A DNA stretch of 64,000 nucleotides. Source: Afipia sp. Root123D2 (lineage in GTDB: Bacteria; Pseudomonadota; Alphaproteobacteria; Rhizobiales; Xanthobacteraceae). Positions 26,894 through 34,962 of the stretch are shown one piece after another. A program made the position numbers and the translations under genes. The stretch's first letter is position 1, and the number at the start of each line of letters is the position of its first letter. The stretch lies in contig NZ_LMDP01000001.1 in assembly GCF_001425835.1 (NCBI RefSeq), positions 1,117,476 to 1,181,475 on the forward strand, read 5' to 3'. The notes under the pieces are model-generated. The model did no database searches and was not told the origin of the DNA. It saw only the letters and a program-made list of their open reading frames with translations.

Positions 26894-27038
26894 GGCACGC
26901 CCTCTCAGTTCCGGTGAGAAGCTAAGCATTATGCGATCAAAGAAAAAGTCAGACGGAATGTCCCATCTGGCCCTCTTATCGGAATAAATGAAAAAGGCGG
27001 CGACGCTTGGTTCATCCTCTCCTGATCGGCTGCCCAGT

Positions 27039-27167
27039 TTAGCCGAACACTGATTTCAGAAAACCCGTAATGATCCATGCGAGGGCACCGGCACCAAATG
27101 CCAGGAGCACGTCGGGCAGTCCATCTGGTGCTATCGCGGCTCGCAGCCACTGCCAGAACGGGCTCAT
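27039..27167 (-). CDS. Single-TM small protein, 42 aa
   Basis: MSPFWQWLRAAIAPDGLPDV, then LLAFGAGALAWIITGFL. One membrane helix with an amphipathic N-terminus. Of the same style as other small membrane peptides of this element. No known function. Confidence 0.45.
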   Translation of the reverse strand: MSPFWQWLRAAIAPDGLPDVLLAFGAGALAWIITGFLKSVFG

Positions 27168-27233
27168 GTCGCCTCATTTTTTGGCACATACAGGGAATGC
27201 CGCGGATTGCAGGGCGCGCGTAAGCGCCCCTCA

Positions 27234-27542
27234 CTACAATCCCGGCGGAATTTTTGCCATCATAGCAGCTATTCCCGCGGCCGTTATCCGGTACGTGCGC
27301 GGCTTTACGACCTGAATCCAGCCCTTTGCTTTCATTTTTTCAATTATCACGCCCCCGGCCTGAAGGCGCGTTCTGTGTAGTTCGCCTTGATCGTTGAGCA
27401 GCTGCAAAATGCTCCGCTCGCGATAAGTGGGGATGTGGCTTGCCCGGGCTGGCACTACTTGGCCTTTAGCGCAGTCTCCCCAAGACGGCGGATGGCTTCT
27501 GAACGGCCGGTGGCCTTCATATGAATTCCAAGGAACCGGCAA
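27234..27542 (-). CDS. Possible winged-helix protein
   Basis: The C-terminal 60 residues (RSILQLLNDQGELHRTRLQA, then MKAKGWIQVVKPRTYRITAAG) look like a small winged helix. The N-terminal 40 residues overlap the 5' end of a divergent gene at 27521, so the true start may be downstream. Low certainty. Confidence 0.4.
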   Translation of the reverse strand: MPVPWNSYEGHRPFRSHPPSWGDCAKGQVVPARASHIPTYRERSILQLLNDQGELHRTRLQAGGVIIEKMKAKGWIQVVKPRTYRITAAGIAAMMAKIPPGL

Positions 27543-27673
27543 ATACTATTGAAGTCGGCGATGCGGTGAAGGTCGGTCGCGGGACTTGGGGTCTCAAGGA
27601 ATGGTATCCGGGCCGAAGCTTCAAAGTTAAGCTAGAAGATAAAGGCGAAGAAACAAAAGAGATCGCCCACTGA
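27521..27673 (+). CDS. Small protein, 50 aa
   Basis: NTIEVGDAVKVGRGTWGLKEW then GRSFKVKLEDKGEE, a strand-rich pattern that could be a small beta-barrel. No family is recognised. It starts within the opposing 27234 frame. Confidence 0.4.
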   Translation: MNSKEPANTIEVGDAVKVGRGTWGLKEWYPGRSFKVKLEDKGEETKEIAH

Positions 27674-27680
27674 GGCGACC

Positions 27681-27833
27681 TTACTCTTTTTTAGGGACAA
27701 GGGTTTTTGTTTCGACCATCGTCCCGCAATGCGCGCATGTGAATACATGGACAATTGCTTGTTCGTCCGCGACGAGAGTCGAGTGAGACCAGGCCATCTC
27801 TTCATGGCATTTTTCGCAGATCGGCGTGGCCAT
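27681..27833 (-). CDS. Small zinc-ribbon protein, 50 aa
   Basis: CEKCHEEM and CAHCGTMVETKTL form two CxxC knuckles about 30 residues apart, a classic zinc ribbon. I chose MATPICEKC as the start; a frame extension of 26 residues lacks character. Third zinc-ribbon peptide of this cluster. Confidence 0.6.
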   Translation of the reverse strand: MATPICEKCHEEMAWSHSTLVADEQAIVHVFTCAHCGTMVETKTLVPKKE

Positions 27834-27985
27834 CTGCTCTACCTGAGATAATGCATGAGCGGTTCCCCACGAGGAACACGCTAAATCAAAATAGGCCACT
27901 GCGAAATTCAATTTTGGCCACTAGGGGTTAAAACAGGCCAGTACCTTCTTCTGGAGCAGCTGCGGACTCATCGGAGCAGGGCTTT

Positions 27986-28402
27986 TTACCATTCCGGCGG
28001 ATACCAGACCGACGCCGGGTGCGCCGCAGATATTGGTTCACGCCGAAGCGCGACGAGCGCACCGCGTTTGTACGGCGAGCCGCGCTCTCGGGAACAGGGC
28101 TTGCAACGCATGAAGCGCTCAAGTTCGTGAATCGGGGTGGTCGCTTTTGGTCGACGCACGATCGTCAGGTCGACGGTCTGGCAGGTTTCGCAGCCAAGGC
28201 ACATCACTTCCAGGTATCGGAAGCCGGCATTGAGCGCGTCGCCAAGCGTCGGTGAGGGTTGCGCCGGGCCACGATAGCCCAGCATTCGATAATTCCACGC
28301 CTCACATGCGAGTACGTCCGCTTTCCGACGCGCTTCACGCGCCCGCTCAGCGCTGGCTGAGATCGTCGAGCCATACAGACGTTCGCGAGATTTAGTGCCC
28401 AT
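27986..28402 (-). CDS. Hypothetical protein with four-cysteine motif, 138 aa
   Basis: SERAREARRKADVLACEAWNY is followed by VMCLGCETCQTVDLTIVRRP and FMRCKPCSRERG. The CLGCETC and CKPC pairs may bind zinc. The pattern is one I associate with unnamed rhizobial proteins, often near prophages. A related layout (cysteine motif in a DNA-binding-like context) appears at 55183 in element 2. Confidence 0.6.
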   Translation of the reverse strand: MGTKSRERLYGSTISASAERAREARRKADVLACEAWNYRMLGYRGPAQPSPTLGDALNAGFRYLEVMCLGCETCQTVDLTIVRRPKATTPIHELERFMRCKPCSRERGSPYKRGALVALRREPISAAHPASVWYPPEW

Positions 28403-28473
28403 GGCGCCGATCGAAACCGATCAGCAAGCCTTAGGCAAATCGTCCTATATGTGGTTGTTCCGCGGCGGCCGAT

Positions 28474-28710
28474 CTACAGCGGCTTGTCGTCTGTTTGGCC
28501 CATCAAGCGCGCGATCTCCGCAATCCGGTTTTCGTCGGGGTCGCTGTTGTCCGAAAGCAAGGCTGCCAGCTTCTCGGTGCGATCGTAGTCGAGCGGCGCG
28601 CCCTGATCCTTGGCAACCTTCGCGAAGTCTTGCACGGCCCTGTCATCTGCGTAGCGGGAGAGGGTGCGTCGGCGCCAAAGCCAAAGCGGGATTAGGTTAG
28701 AGACTTTCAT
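28474..28710 (-). CDS. Small hypothetical protein, 78 aa
   Basis: WLWRRRTLSRYADDRAVQDF, then LAALLSDNSDPDENRIAEIARLM: helical and acidic at the end. No family is recognised. 28711-28939 holds nothing I can support. Confidence 0.45.
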   Translation of the reverse strand: MKVSNLIPLWLWRRRTLSRYADDRAVQDFAKVAKDQGAPLDYDRTEKLAALLSDNSDPDENRIAEIARLMGQTDDKPL

Positions 28711-28939
28711 ATTCCTGCCGTGCTTTCAGGTCAGCGCAAAATGCGCGGCCGTGCTCAATAAAACGCAATTGCTTTAACTCGCCGCTCTTGGTGGCGCGGC
28801 CGGAAGCGGCGCGGGCTCAGGTCGCTGAAACTGGATCCCGCATTTTTGCTGAATCGATGCTTGCTCGATTGCGTCCATCTGACCTTTCATTTGGGAAAAC
28901 TCTGCGGCGCGATCTCAGAAAGCCAGATCAGGCGGCACC

Positions 28940-29176
28940 TCAATTCTTCGGGCTTTCATGGGCGTCGACCTTGGCGCCGAGCGCGGTACCATTGCCCGCG
29001 TCGCGTCCCGGAGCGCTAACTAAAACTTCGTGTCCCTGCCGGATCGCCAGAGAGGCAGCTGCAACAGCGGATTCGAACGCGGCCTCCTTCGTCGCGAAAT
29101 CGCCATTCGTCTCGCCATCGTGGAGGACGACCCATTGATCGCCTTGCTCAAGGACTGCGTAGCTTGCGCGACCCAT
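28940..29176 (-). CDS. DUF2188-like small protein
   Basis: YAVLEQGDQWVVLHDGETNG, then ATKEAAFESAVAAASLAIRQ and HEVLVSAPG. This strand-helix-strand pattern, reading a query about a sample and ending in a short strand, is that of the DUF2188/RNA-binding-like small proteins of rhizobia. It follows a small membrane gene by about 13 bases with a strong AGGAGG site, so the two are an operon. Confidence 0.55.
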   Translation of the reverse strand: MGRASYAVLEQGDQWVVLHDGETNGDFATKEAAFESAVAAASLAIRQGHEVLVSAPGRDAGNGTALGAKVDAHESPKN

Positions 29177-29189
29177 CACTTCCTCCTGC

Positions 29190-29315
29190 TTATCCGAACA
29201 CTCCGAAGAACCAGCCGGCTGCAGCCAACAATGGGATCACAGCGACCGCGATTAGCAAAAGCGGCGTAGGCTCGCCCCCGGATTCCGGGAATTTGTCAGA
29301 TTGGTCGTTCTCCAT
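29190..29315 (-). CDS. Single-TM small protein, 41 aa
   Basis: MENDQSDKFPESGGEPTPL, then LLIAVAVIPLLAAAGWFFG. One membrane helix. It is first gene of a two-gene unit with the DUF2188-like gene. Confidence 0.5.
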   Translation of the reverse strand: MENDQSDKFPESGGEPTPLLLIAVAVIPLLAAAGWFFGVFG

Positions 29316-29379
29316 GTCAGTTTAATCTCGCATCGGGATTTTCGTTCCTTGGTAGTTCGGACTCGGCAACGAAACTGAT

Positions 29380-30296
29380 CTATTTGTCATTGCCAAGCGG
29401 AGTATTCCCGTGCTCGCGATGAAGAAGCGGATAAATATACCAAGCCAGGACGAGTACAGCGAAAAACGCCAAGCCGGCCCAGATGGCGATTTGTATGTCT
29501 TCGCTGATTTTATAGAAGACGACCAGAATATCCGCCGCGATGCCGAAAGCGAGCGGCAATGCTGCAACGCTCACAAGTTTCGATCCGACGCGCAAAATTC
29601 AGGGTCGTCTTCTCCGTGATAGGCGAGGCGATGGAGAGCCGCTGGCGTCATCAGCAGAAGCACGGACAGAGCAACCGCGAGTAGCGCTGTGGCATGGGCA
29701 TTCTGCACCCAGTTCGGTAACTCGCTAAAACTCTTGGTAAGCGTGGCTACGAATTGAAAGCCGAGTAGAGCTTGTCCTCCCGGGATGATGACGCGAGCCT
29801 CAGTCAGAAGCTGTTCGATTTTGGTTTTGAGAGGTGTTTCGCTTTCGGCTGGCAGAGGCTTCCCGTTTTTGCGCAATGCTAATCCCAATCCAAAAAGCAA
29901 CGCAAAACCAGCACCGGTCACGACCGCACTGATCGTGAAAGCGGCTCCGCGGCCTGCAAATCGGTCAAAGATGACGAAGATGGAGGCACCAAGGCCCAAG
30001 GTCAGCGGGAATAAACTCCAACTTGTGAGGCTTGTCGTGATGTGGATGGCGCGGTGGCTACTTTGACCGCCGCAGGCGATGCGATGATACATTGATGGTG
30101 CGATAAGGAGGCCGACGCTGATACAAAGAAGTCCGAGCGCGATGCACTGAAGCGCCTGAGTGACGGCTGCTACGTCCCGAAAGAGATCCTGAAACACGGC
30201 TTGAAAGGCGAAGCCGAACAGCACTTGCGCGCCCAGAACGAGGAGCCGCGATTCATCCAGTGCTATTTTGACCTTGCGATCGAGTTCTGTCGTCAT
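29380..30296 (-). pseudogene. DUF6328-like membrane protein with frameshift
   Basis: The first frame (from 30296) encodes two copies of a bundle beginning KIALDESRLLVLGAQVLFGF and IEQLLTEARVIIPGGQALLGF, each with several TM segments. It ends early after HGEDDPEF at about 29600. The natural continuation RVGSKLVSVAALPLAFGIAADI… lies in another frame to 29380. Restoring one T in the TTTT run near 29600 would rejoin them as one protein of about 305 residues. Either a real decay event or a homopolymer error. Confidence 0.65.
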
Positions 30297-30349
30297 GAGA
30301 GTCTATGAACTTTTGCCGCATTCCCGAGTTCCCTCTCTGAGGAAGAACG

Positions 30350-30622
30350 ATGCAGAAGATCTCCATCATTCTGGATATCGAGGGCACGCTCGTAGATAGT
30401 GTGCCTCTCACGCTCACCTGTTGGGAGAAAACCCTGGAGGATGCCGGATACCCGCTGTCGCACCAAGTATTGCAGAGCCTTTCCGGCATGGATGGCGCGG
30501 ATATGCTCAGGACGCTACTGCCGGATGTTCCGCATAAGGAGAAGTTCGATTGTGGAGCATATTGTATGGATCCATTGCTTTCACGACTGCGCCGTTCACC
30601 ATTGAAGCTCCTTTTTATGTAA
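30350..30622 (+). pseudogene. Truncated HAD-superfamily hydrolase
   Basis: The N-terminus ISIILDIEGTLVDSVPLTLTCW holds HAD motif I in altered form (DIEGT where DxDGT is usual), then a helical cap start. The frame runs out after about 90 codons, before motifs II-IV. Probably a fragment. 30623-30860 has no gene I can support. Confidence 0.6.
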
Positions 30623-30863
30623 CCAAGGGCGCACGGGGCTGAAGGTTCCAATATAATTGGCTGTCTCCCGAAAGCTATTCCAGCAGCGGCTCTTTAGGCT
30701 TTGTGGCGCTGACCGAGTGCCGGCAACGTCATCTGGCAGTGATGCCAAACACTGACAGCAACGTTGCTGCCGCCTTCTTGGCGGTTTTGACCCGCGCTCG
30801 CTGATCGATGACGAAATTGCGCAGGTTGAGGCGTCCTTGAGCAGAGCTAGGGCGCGAATAAAA

Positions 30864-30889
30864 AAGTCCCGCCAGAAATGGCGGGACTT
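30864..30889 (-). terminator. Intrinsic terminator after the XRE-like gene
   Basis: The ten-base stem AAGTCCCGCC/GGCGGGACTT has a six-base loop. On the minus strand it is followed by TTTTTTAT. It lies about 110 bases after the stop of the XRE-like gene. Confidence 0.75.
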
Positions 30890-30995
30890 CGCAGCAGTCA
30901 GTACATCCGTGATCTGCCGCATCGCTCATCAGATGAGCGACATATTCTCAGCGCCGGCCGTTTTCATTTGCGCTAGGCATCCGATCACGCGTCCT

Positions 30996-31292
30996 TCATG
31001 GGACCCGATCATTCGCAACAATGCCACCTTCACATTCGAACCGCGCTATCTGTGTCGCCTCGACATTACTGAATTTCAACCGCACGCCGTAACCGGCTCC
31101 GTTCTCCGGGATGAAAACTGCTCCAAGCTCTTCGAGCGCGAGTTGTGCTGCTTCGATCTTGTCGCGTTTGAGGGACCCGGAAATATTCTCGAAACGCTCA
31201 ATAGCGCCGAGGTCGACCCCGGAACGTCTGGCGAGCATGGGGCGTGAAATCTCAACGAGCGCGCGAGCCGCGCGACATTGTGATCCAGTCAT
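30996..31292 (-). CDS. XRE-like helix-turn-helix regulator, short rhizobial type
   Basis: TGSQCRAARALVEISRPMLARRSGVDLGAIERFEN is a shortened lambda-Cro HTH, followed by KIEAAQLALEELGAVFIPENGAGYGVRLK, the characteristic tail of a common small regulator family in rhizobia. A start at 31292 gives seven bases from AGGAGAG. It follows a small membrane gene (31305) by about 12 bases and ends at a good terminator: a two-gene operon. Confidence 0.8.
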   Translation of the reverse strand: MTGSQCRAARALVEISRPMLARRSGVDLGAIERFENISGSLKRDKIEAAQLALEELGAVFIPENGAGYGVRLKFSNVEATQIARFECEGGIVANDRVP

Positions 31293-31304
31293 CATCGATC
31301 TCTC

Positions 31305-31454
31305 CTAATAATATCTCGGTTCTTTGTTTTTGCGTGAGGCCCAGCGGCTATCTGTGTGCTTCTGAACGCCATCGGGGTCCATGAGCCAAATGAAGCCCAC
31401 CCAAGCCAGGAGCATCGCTCCGACACTGATCAGTATCATCTGCACACCTCGCAT
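31305..31454 (-). CDS. Single-TM small protein, 49 aa
   Basis: MRGVQMILISVGAMLLAWVG then a basic tail (WASRKNKEPRYY). It is upstream of the XRE-like regulator in the same unit. No known function. 31455-31686 holds only a weak plus-strand frame. Confidence 0.45.
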   Translation of the reverse strand: MRGVQMILISVGAMLLAWVGFIWLMDPDGVQKHTDSRWASRKNKEPRYY

Positions 31455-31686
31455 GAACTTTCGCCGTGCCGAGGCAATTTAAGCATCGGGACAGCGGTGA
31501 TGTTTCTCGGAAGCGGGGGGATTCAGCTCTATGCCTTCGGCAGATTGAAGGTCGTCGTCAGCAAAAAGGAAACGACGTTGCTAGAGCATGACCTGTACTT
31601 AGTGACGGACCTTCAAAATTCAATCGACTGCGACAAAGTGCGCTGACGCTAAGCTGGGCAAGGTAAGCAGTATCTATCGCCCTAGC

Positions 31687-31995
31687 TTAGGTCGTGTGGC
31701 CGGGATCAATATTTTTCGGGGTCTTCTTTTCGCGTTGCGGGGTCATTTTGGCAGGATCCGCTTGTCCCGGTACACCGCGTGGTCCTAATTGCTCCCGCTG
31801 AATGTCATCTTCGCTTTGTCGGGGAAGCCCGTCATCGGTTTGTCGTGGCTTCGGCTCTGGCGCCCCGCTGGCCTTATCGTTCTGGGAACCGCTGCCAGGA
31901 ATATTCTTCGAACTGGAATCTTGCGCCCGTTTCTTATCCGTCGGCTGTTCCTGATTCTTTTTGTCCAGGCTGATCCCGTGATCTGAATTTGCCAT
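31687..31995 (-). CDS. Disordered hydrophilic protein, 102 aa
   Basis: Very rich in Lys, Gln, Asp, Ser and Pro (for example DKKNQEQPTDKKRAQDSSSK), with no hydrophobic core. Stress-protective disordered proteins look like this, but composition alone does not prove it. Confidence 0.45.
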   Translation of the reverse strand: MANSDHGISLDKKNQEQPTDKKRAQDSSSKNIPGSGSQNDKASGAPEPKPRQTDDGLPRQSEDDIQREQLGPRGVPGQADPAKMTPQREKKTPKNIDPGHTT

Positions 31996-32058
31996 ACCCT
32001 TGTCCTTTACTAGACTCAGGAAACAAGCGGTTCGCTCAATCGTTCCGCTTCCGGCGAC

Positions 32059-32460
32059 CTATGCCAAGGCGATAACCCAGTAAACGCCGATTGCCATTTG
32101 AACGGCGAATGCCGTAAAGCGTGCGCTCACCATCAGGGCGCTCGTTGAAATCAAATGAATGGTTGATTGAATAATTCGGGCGCCCAAGAACCACAGAGCG
32201 AGCCCATCGGTGGACGCGGTCTTGTCCAGGACGAGGGCAACCAGAAGAAGTCCCCCGAACACAGGCAGGCCCTCAATGCAATTCGCGTGTGCACGGGCGA
32301 GACGCTGCATGAAGGGCGATAGATTGTCGTTGCCGGGCACAAAGCCATTGGCTGGGACCTTGCCCGCTAGAACCATGTAGGTTCGTAGAGCTTCCATCAG
32401 CACTAAAAGGGCCAGCGTCGAGGCGATGAAACCGATCAGGGCAATTGCCGTGTTAGACAT
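32059..32460 (-). CDS. MAPEG-family membrane protein
   Basis: The 133-residue product has four membrane segments and the MAPEG pattern: an N-terminal helix ending in LRTYMVLAGKVPAN, then RLARAHANCIEGLPVFGGLLL, with the conserved Arg-Ala-His-x-Asn-x-x-Glu. MAPEG proteins are glutathione-dependent membrane enzymes in eukaryotes; bacterial roles are mostly unknown. Confidence 0.85.
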   Translation of the reverse strand: MSNTAIALIGFIASTLALLVLMEALRTYMVLAGKVPANGFVPGNDNLSPFMQRLARAHANCIEGLPVFGGLLLVALVLDKTASTDGLALWFLGARIIQSTIHLISTSALMVSARFTAFAVQMAIGVYWVIALA

Positions 32461-32491
32461 GAGATCCTCACGCGCGCTGGCGGGTTGTTCT

Positions 32492-32758
32492 TTAGGGGCG
32501 ATAGGCCCCGAGTTCGCACCAGTACCGGACTTTTACGCCTGGCTGTCGTTGGAAAAGACCCGCGGCCGTCTCGCAGTTTTCTTTATTGTAGGGTTCGCCT
32601 TCTTTTGTATCGAACGATGCAATGTGGATCCGCTGCGCTCCTCCGCGAATATTCCCTATTGTTATTGAGTTTCTATAGAGCGTGTAAGGCCGGGGCGATT
32701 GCGCGACGGCTTCACCTGTAAGCGACATGAACGCCAACACCAGAATAAACATGCGCAT
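32492..32758 (-). CDS. Small exported protein, 88 aa
   Basis: Signal peptide MRMFILVLAFMSLTGEAVAQ, then a short domain with RIHIASFDTKEGEPYNKENC and RYWCELG. Two cysteines may pair. The start overlaps the stop of the upstream gene (TAATG). Last of three minus-strand genes (33314 to 32492) that look like an operon. Confidence 0.6.
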   Translation of the reverse strand: MRMFILVLAFMSLTGEAVAQSPRPYTLYRNSITIGNIRGGAQRIHIASFDTKEGEPYNKENCETAAGLFQRQPGVKVRYWCELGAYRP

Positions 32759-33042
32759 TACAGAATGTCCTCCAGCCAATTGAATAACCGGTACAGTTCG
32801 TTCTTTAACTGCTCGCACTGTGCCGGCGAGCGGGCGGTAGGACACTCGATATTCTCGACCCGTCCACGCTGTTGATCTCTGCGATGCGCGATTTCTTCCT
32901 TCTGCGACATTTGGCGCGATCCAGAAGAGGTCACGATCGTGCATTTACCGTCTCCGTAACACACGGTTGTTTCTGCATAGGCGGCAGAGGACTGGACTAT
33001 AATCGCGGCAATCAGAAACGACCGTAGCGTGTGGTGCGTCAT
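32758..33042 (-). CDS. Small exported protein, 94 aa
   Basis: Signal peptide (MTHHTLRSFLIAAIIVQSSAAYA) and a mature part with TTVCYGDGKCTIVTSS, MSQKEEIAHRRDQQ and CPTARSPAQCEQLKNELYRLF. Four cysteines. Its ATG overlaps the upstream stop (ATGA). Function unknown. Confidence 0.6.
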   Translation of the reverse strand: MTHHTLRSFLIAAIIVQSSAAYAETTVCYGDGKCTIVTSSGSRQMSQKEEIAHRRDQQRGRVENIECPTARSPAQCEQLKNELYRLFNWLEDIL

Positions 33043-33314
33043 GACGGCTTCCAATCCCTAACGCCTTCGAGAATAACCGCGAAAGCATCCTTCACACGCT
33101 GAACCTCCGCTTCGTCGGGCACCCGAACAATGCCGGGCACTTCGCCTTTCCCGGCCGTTCCGTGAACAGCAAGGATTGTGTTCTCGAATTCCGGAATATC
33201 GGCGCCGCCGGCGATAAACTCATGCTCCGGAAACTGATCGTCGAGCTCCTGCGTCACGCGCTCAACTAGAACACGCTCGGTCGCCGGCGTGAGCATGAAG
33301 AGGAAGGTGGTCAT
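33039..33314 (-). CDS. Small hypothetical protein, 91 aa
   Basis: TTFLFMLTPATERVLVERVTQELD then NTILAVHGTAGKGEVPGIVR and RVKDAFAVILEGVRDW: an alpha/beta pattern. First gene of the three-gene unit. No family is recognised. Confidence 0.55.
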   Translation of the reverse strand: MTTFLFMLTPATERVLVERVTQELDDQFPEHEFIAGGADIPEFENTILAVHGTAGKGEVPGIVRVPDEAEVQRVKDAFAVILEGVRDWKPS

Positions 33315-33397
33315 CGGACGCTAGGCGGTTTGTAACAGGGAAACTCGGCCACGGCTTGACCATGTGGCGGTAAAGATCGCACATCAGCCATCACGAC

Positions 33398-34135
33398 TTA
33401 CGCTCCAGTTGGTGCCTGAGCGACCTCGATCACGTGTCGATCCGCGCCAACAGTGATGACGATCGTATAGGTTTTCTGGTTGCCCGACGGCGGCGTTGTC
33501 GGCGGTGAGAGATGCAGAGATCCGCCGTACCATTCGCCGGGTAGCAGCGTGTTGTCCTTAATCACGGTCTGTTCGAGCTGAACGAGGTTCGCTTGGCCAC
33601 GTTCGATCGTAGCTGAAATCATCGCTTCATTTTGTATCGCAGCATTGTTCTGGGCGATCACCGCGGCTGTCGGGCTGTAGAAGGTGCCTGTTCGGCCACT
33701 CGGCGTTGTATAGCTGCCGTAGCCTGCGTGTGAGGCGCCATAAGCGTTCGCTCCGGCCGCGACTCCAGTAAGGATAGCGACCGCGACCTGACGGTTGCGT
33801 TCCTCTCGCGCCAGCATTTCGTAGGTCACCACGGTCATCGGAAACTCTTGTCCGTTGACGATCTGGGCTACCTCGACCTGACCGACCCGAAATTCTACGG
33901 GTTGTTTGCCGAGGTTATTGATGCCGACCACGAAGACAGGACGTCCGCCGGACTGCAGTTCTCGTGATGCTGGACGAACTAGGACCAGTGAAGATTTTTG
34001 ACGAGAGACGAGAGCAGGGCGCCCGTCTCGAACCATTGCTTGCTGCTGTGGATTGGACGCTCGAAACTGGACCGTCTCTGTAGTCACGCAGCCGCCGACA
34101 GCGGCGCAAAGTGCCGCAATGCACAAAATACGCAT
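33398..34135 (-). CDS. Predicted lipoprotein, 245 aa
   Basis: The signal peptide ends with a lipobox-like VGGC (Cys16). The mature protein has a strand-rich section (RPVFVVGINNLGKQPVEFRVG) that could be an immunoglobulin-like fold, a small Gly/Ala/Tyr-rich middle and a C-terminal strand section. It is divergent from the hxs operon, so the 195 bases between may hold both promoters. Confidence 0.65.
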   Translation of the reverse strand: MRILCIAALCAAVGGCVTTETVQFRASNPQQQAMVRDGRPALVSRQKSSLVLVRPASRELQSGGRPVFVVGINNLGKQPVEFRVGQVEVAQIVNGQEFPMTVVTYEMLAREERNRQVAVAILTGVAAGANAYGASHAGYGSYTTPSGRTGTFYSPTAAVIAQNNAAIQNEAMISATIERGQANLVQLEQTVIKDNTLLPGEWYGGSLHLSPPTTPPSGNQKTYTIVITVGADRHVIEVAQAPTGA

Positions 34136-34331
34136 ATAAATTAACTCCCCAAACCCACTGAAATCCTAACATCGTCATCCGACATAAATCCAGCGTTGCG
34201 CGACGGGGCAGGGCGCCTAACCGGATACCTGGTTAAAACCTGTATTTTGTCTCATCGACGCGTAGAAGCGGATAGACGGAGTACGTCTTTAGGTTGTATC
34301 GTTCTCCGATTGAGAAGCAGGGGATTGTTCA

Positions 34332-34616
34332 ATGAGCCATAAGCAAAAAATTCTTTTGTCATTGAGCGCCGCGCTTGCAGCGCTGACCGGCGTTTCTTCG
34401 GATAAAGCTGAAGCAAAAGCGACCAATACGATCGATCAGAACGGAATTGCTTCCGATATGATGAACTCGGCAAAACCAGCGCCGAACGCGGCAATCCAAG
34501 TTGGAGAAGACCTGCTAGGATTCGTCATGACAAAGCAGGCAGACGGAACGATTGTCGCTGGCCACTCTTCACACGTATCGCATGCCTCACATGCGTCTCA
34601 TGTCTCAAGTCGTTAA
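34332..34616 (+). CDS. hxsA: His-Xaa-Ser repeat peptide HxsA
   Basis: The 94-residue product ends in five tandem His-x-Ser units at residues 78-92 (HSS, HVS, HAS, HAS, HVS). These are the defining feature of HxsA, the presumed substrate of two radical SAM enzymes. The N-terminus has a hydrophobic stretch (ILLSLSAALAALTG) like a signal or leader. An AGGGGAT site lies seven bases from the ATG. The 3' end overlaps hxsD by 17 bases. That the His or Ser is modified is inferred from the family, not shown here. Confidence 0.9.
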   Translation: MSHKQKILLSLSAALAALTGVSSDKAEAKATNTIDQNGIASDMMNSAKPAPNAAIQVGEDLLGFVMTKQADGTIVAGHSSHVSHASHASHVSSR

Positions 34617-34950
34617 ATTTTCTCAGCCGGCATTGACAGAAATAACTGTCGATTTTGACTCTCGCATTCAGCCCTTGGATGCGTTGGAGGCTGCAGCCTA
34701 TCGACTGATTGGGATAGCAACCTGCCAGTTTGATCTAGTTGAAGACCGCTTCGTTTGCCGACTGTCACTTCTGTCCAACAGTTCGAAGCGCGAAAGCATA
34801 AGTTTGGACGATCTTAGGGTGCGATTTTTAAATTTTGTTACAGATGAAAATTTACGAAGGCGCGTCGCCCAAAAAACTGAAGGCGTGCGGAATGTCATTC
34901 TTGCTTTGGCCTTTGGCTCGCTGGCTGCCACTCAAGAACGTTTCGATTAA
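34600..34950 (+). CDS. hxsD: His-Xaa-Ser system protein HxsD
   Basis: A small protein of about 116 residues with ITVDFDSRIQPLDALEAAAYRLIGIATCQF, then FVCRLSLL and LRRRVAQKTEGVRNVILALAFG. The plan (strands, then a helix with conserved Arg/Asn) fits HxsD, the fourth component of the system; it may bind the precursor. I placed the start at 34600 because upstream residues are encoded over the hxsA repeats. The gap to hxsB is 12 bases. Confidence 0.82.
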   Translation: MSQVVKFSQPALTEITVDFDSRIQPLDALEAAAYRLIGIATCQFDLVEDRFVCRLSLLSNSSKRESISLDDLRVRFLNFVTDENLRRRVAQKTEGVRNVILALAFGSLAATQERFD

Positions 34951-34962
34951 AGCTAGAACATC

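Noticed and set aside
30729-30929. Minus-strand frame of 66 codons
   Set aside because: Runs through the terminator hairpin at 30864-30889 and has no family pattern.
31356-31646. Plus-strand frame of 96 codons
   Set aside because: Overlaps a better-supported minus-strand gene in its first half; only the last 50 codons look protein-like.
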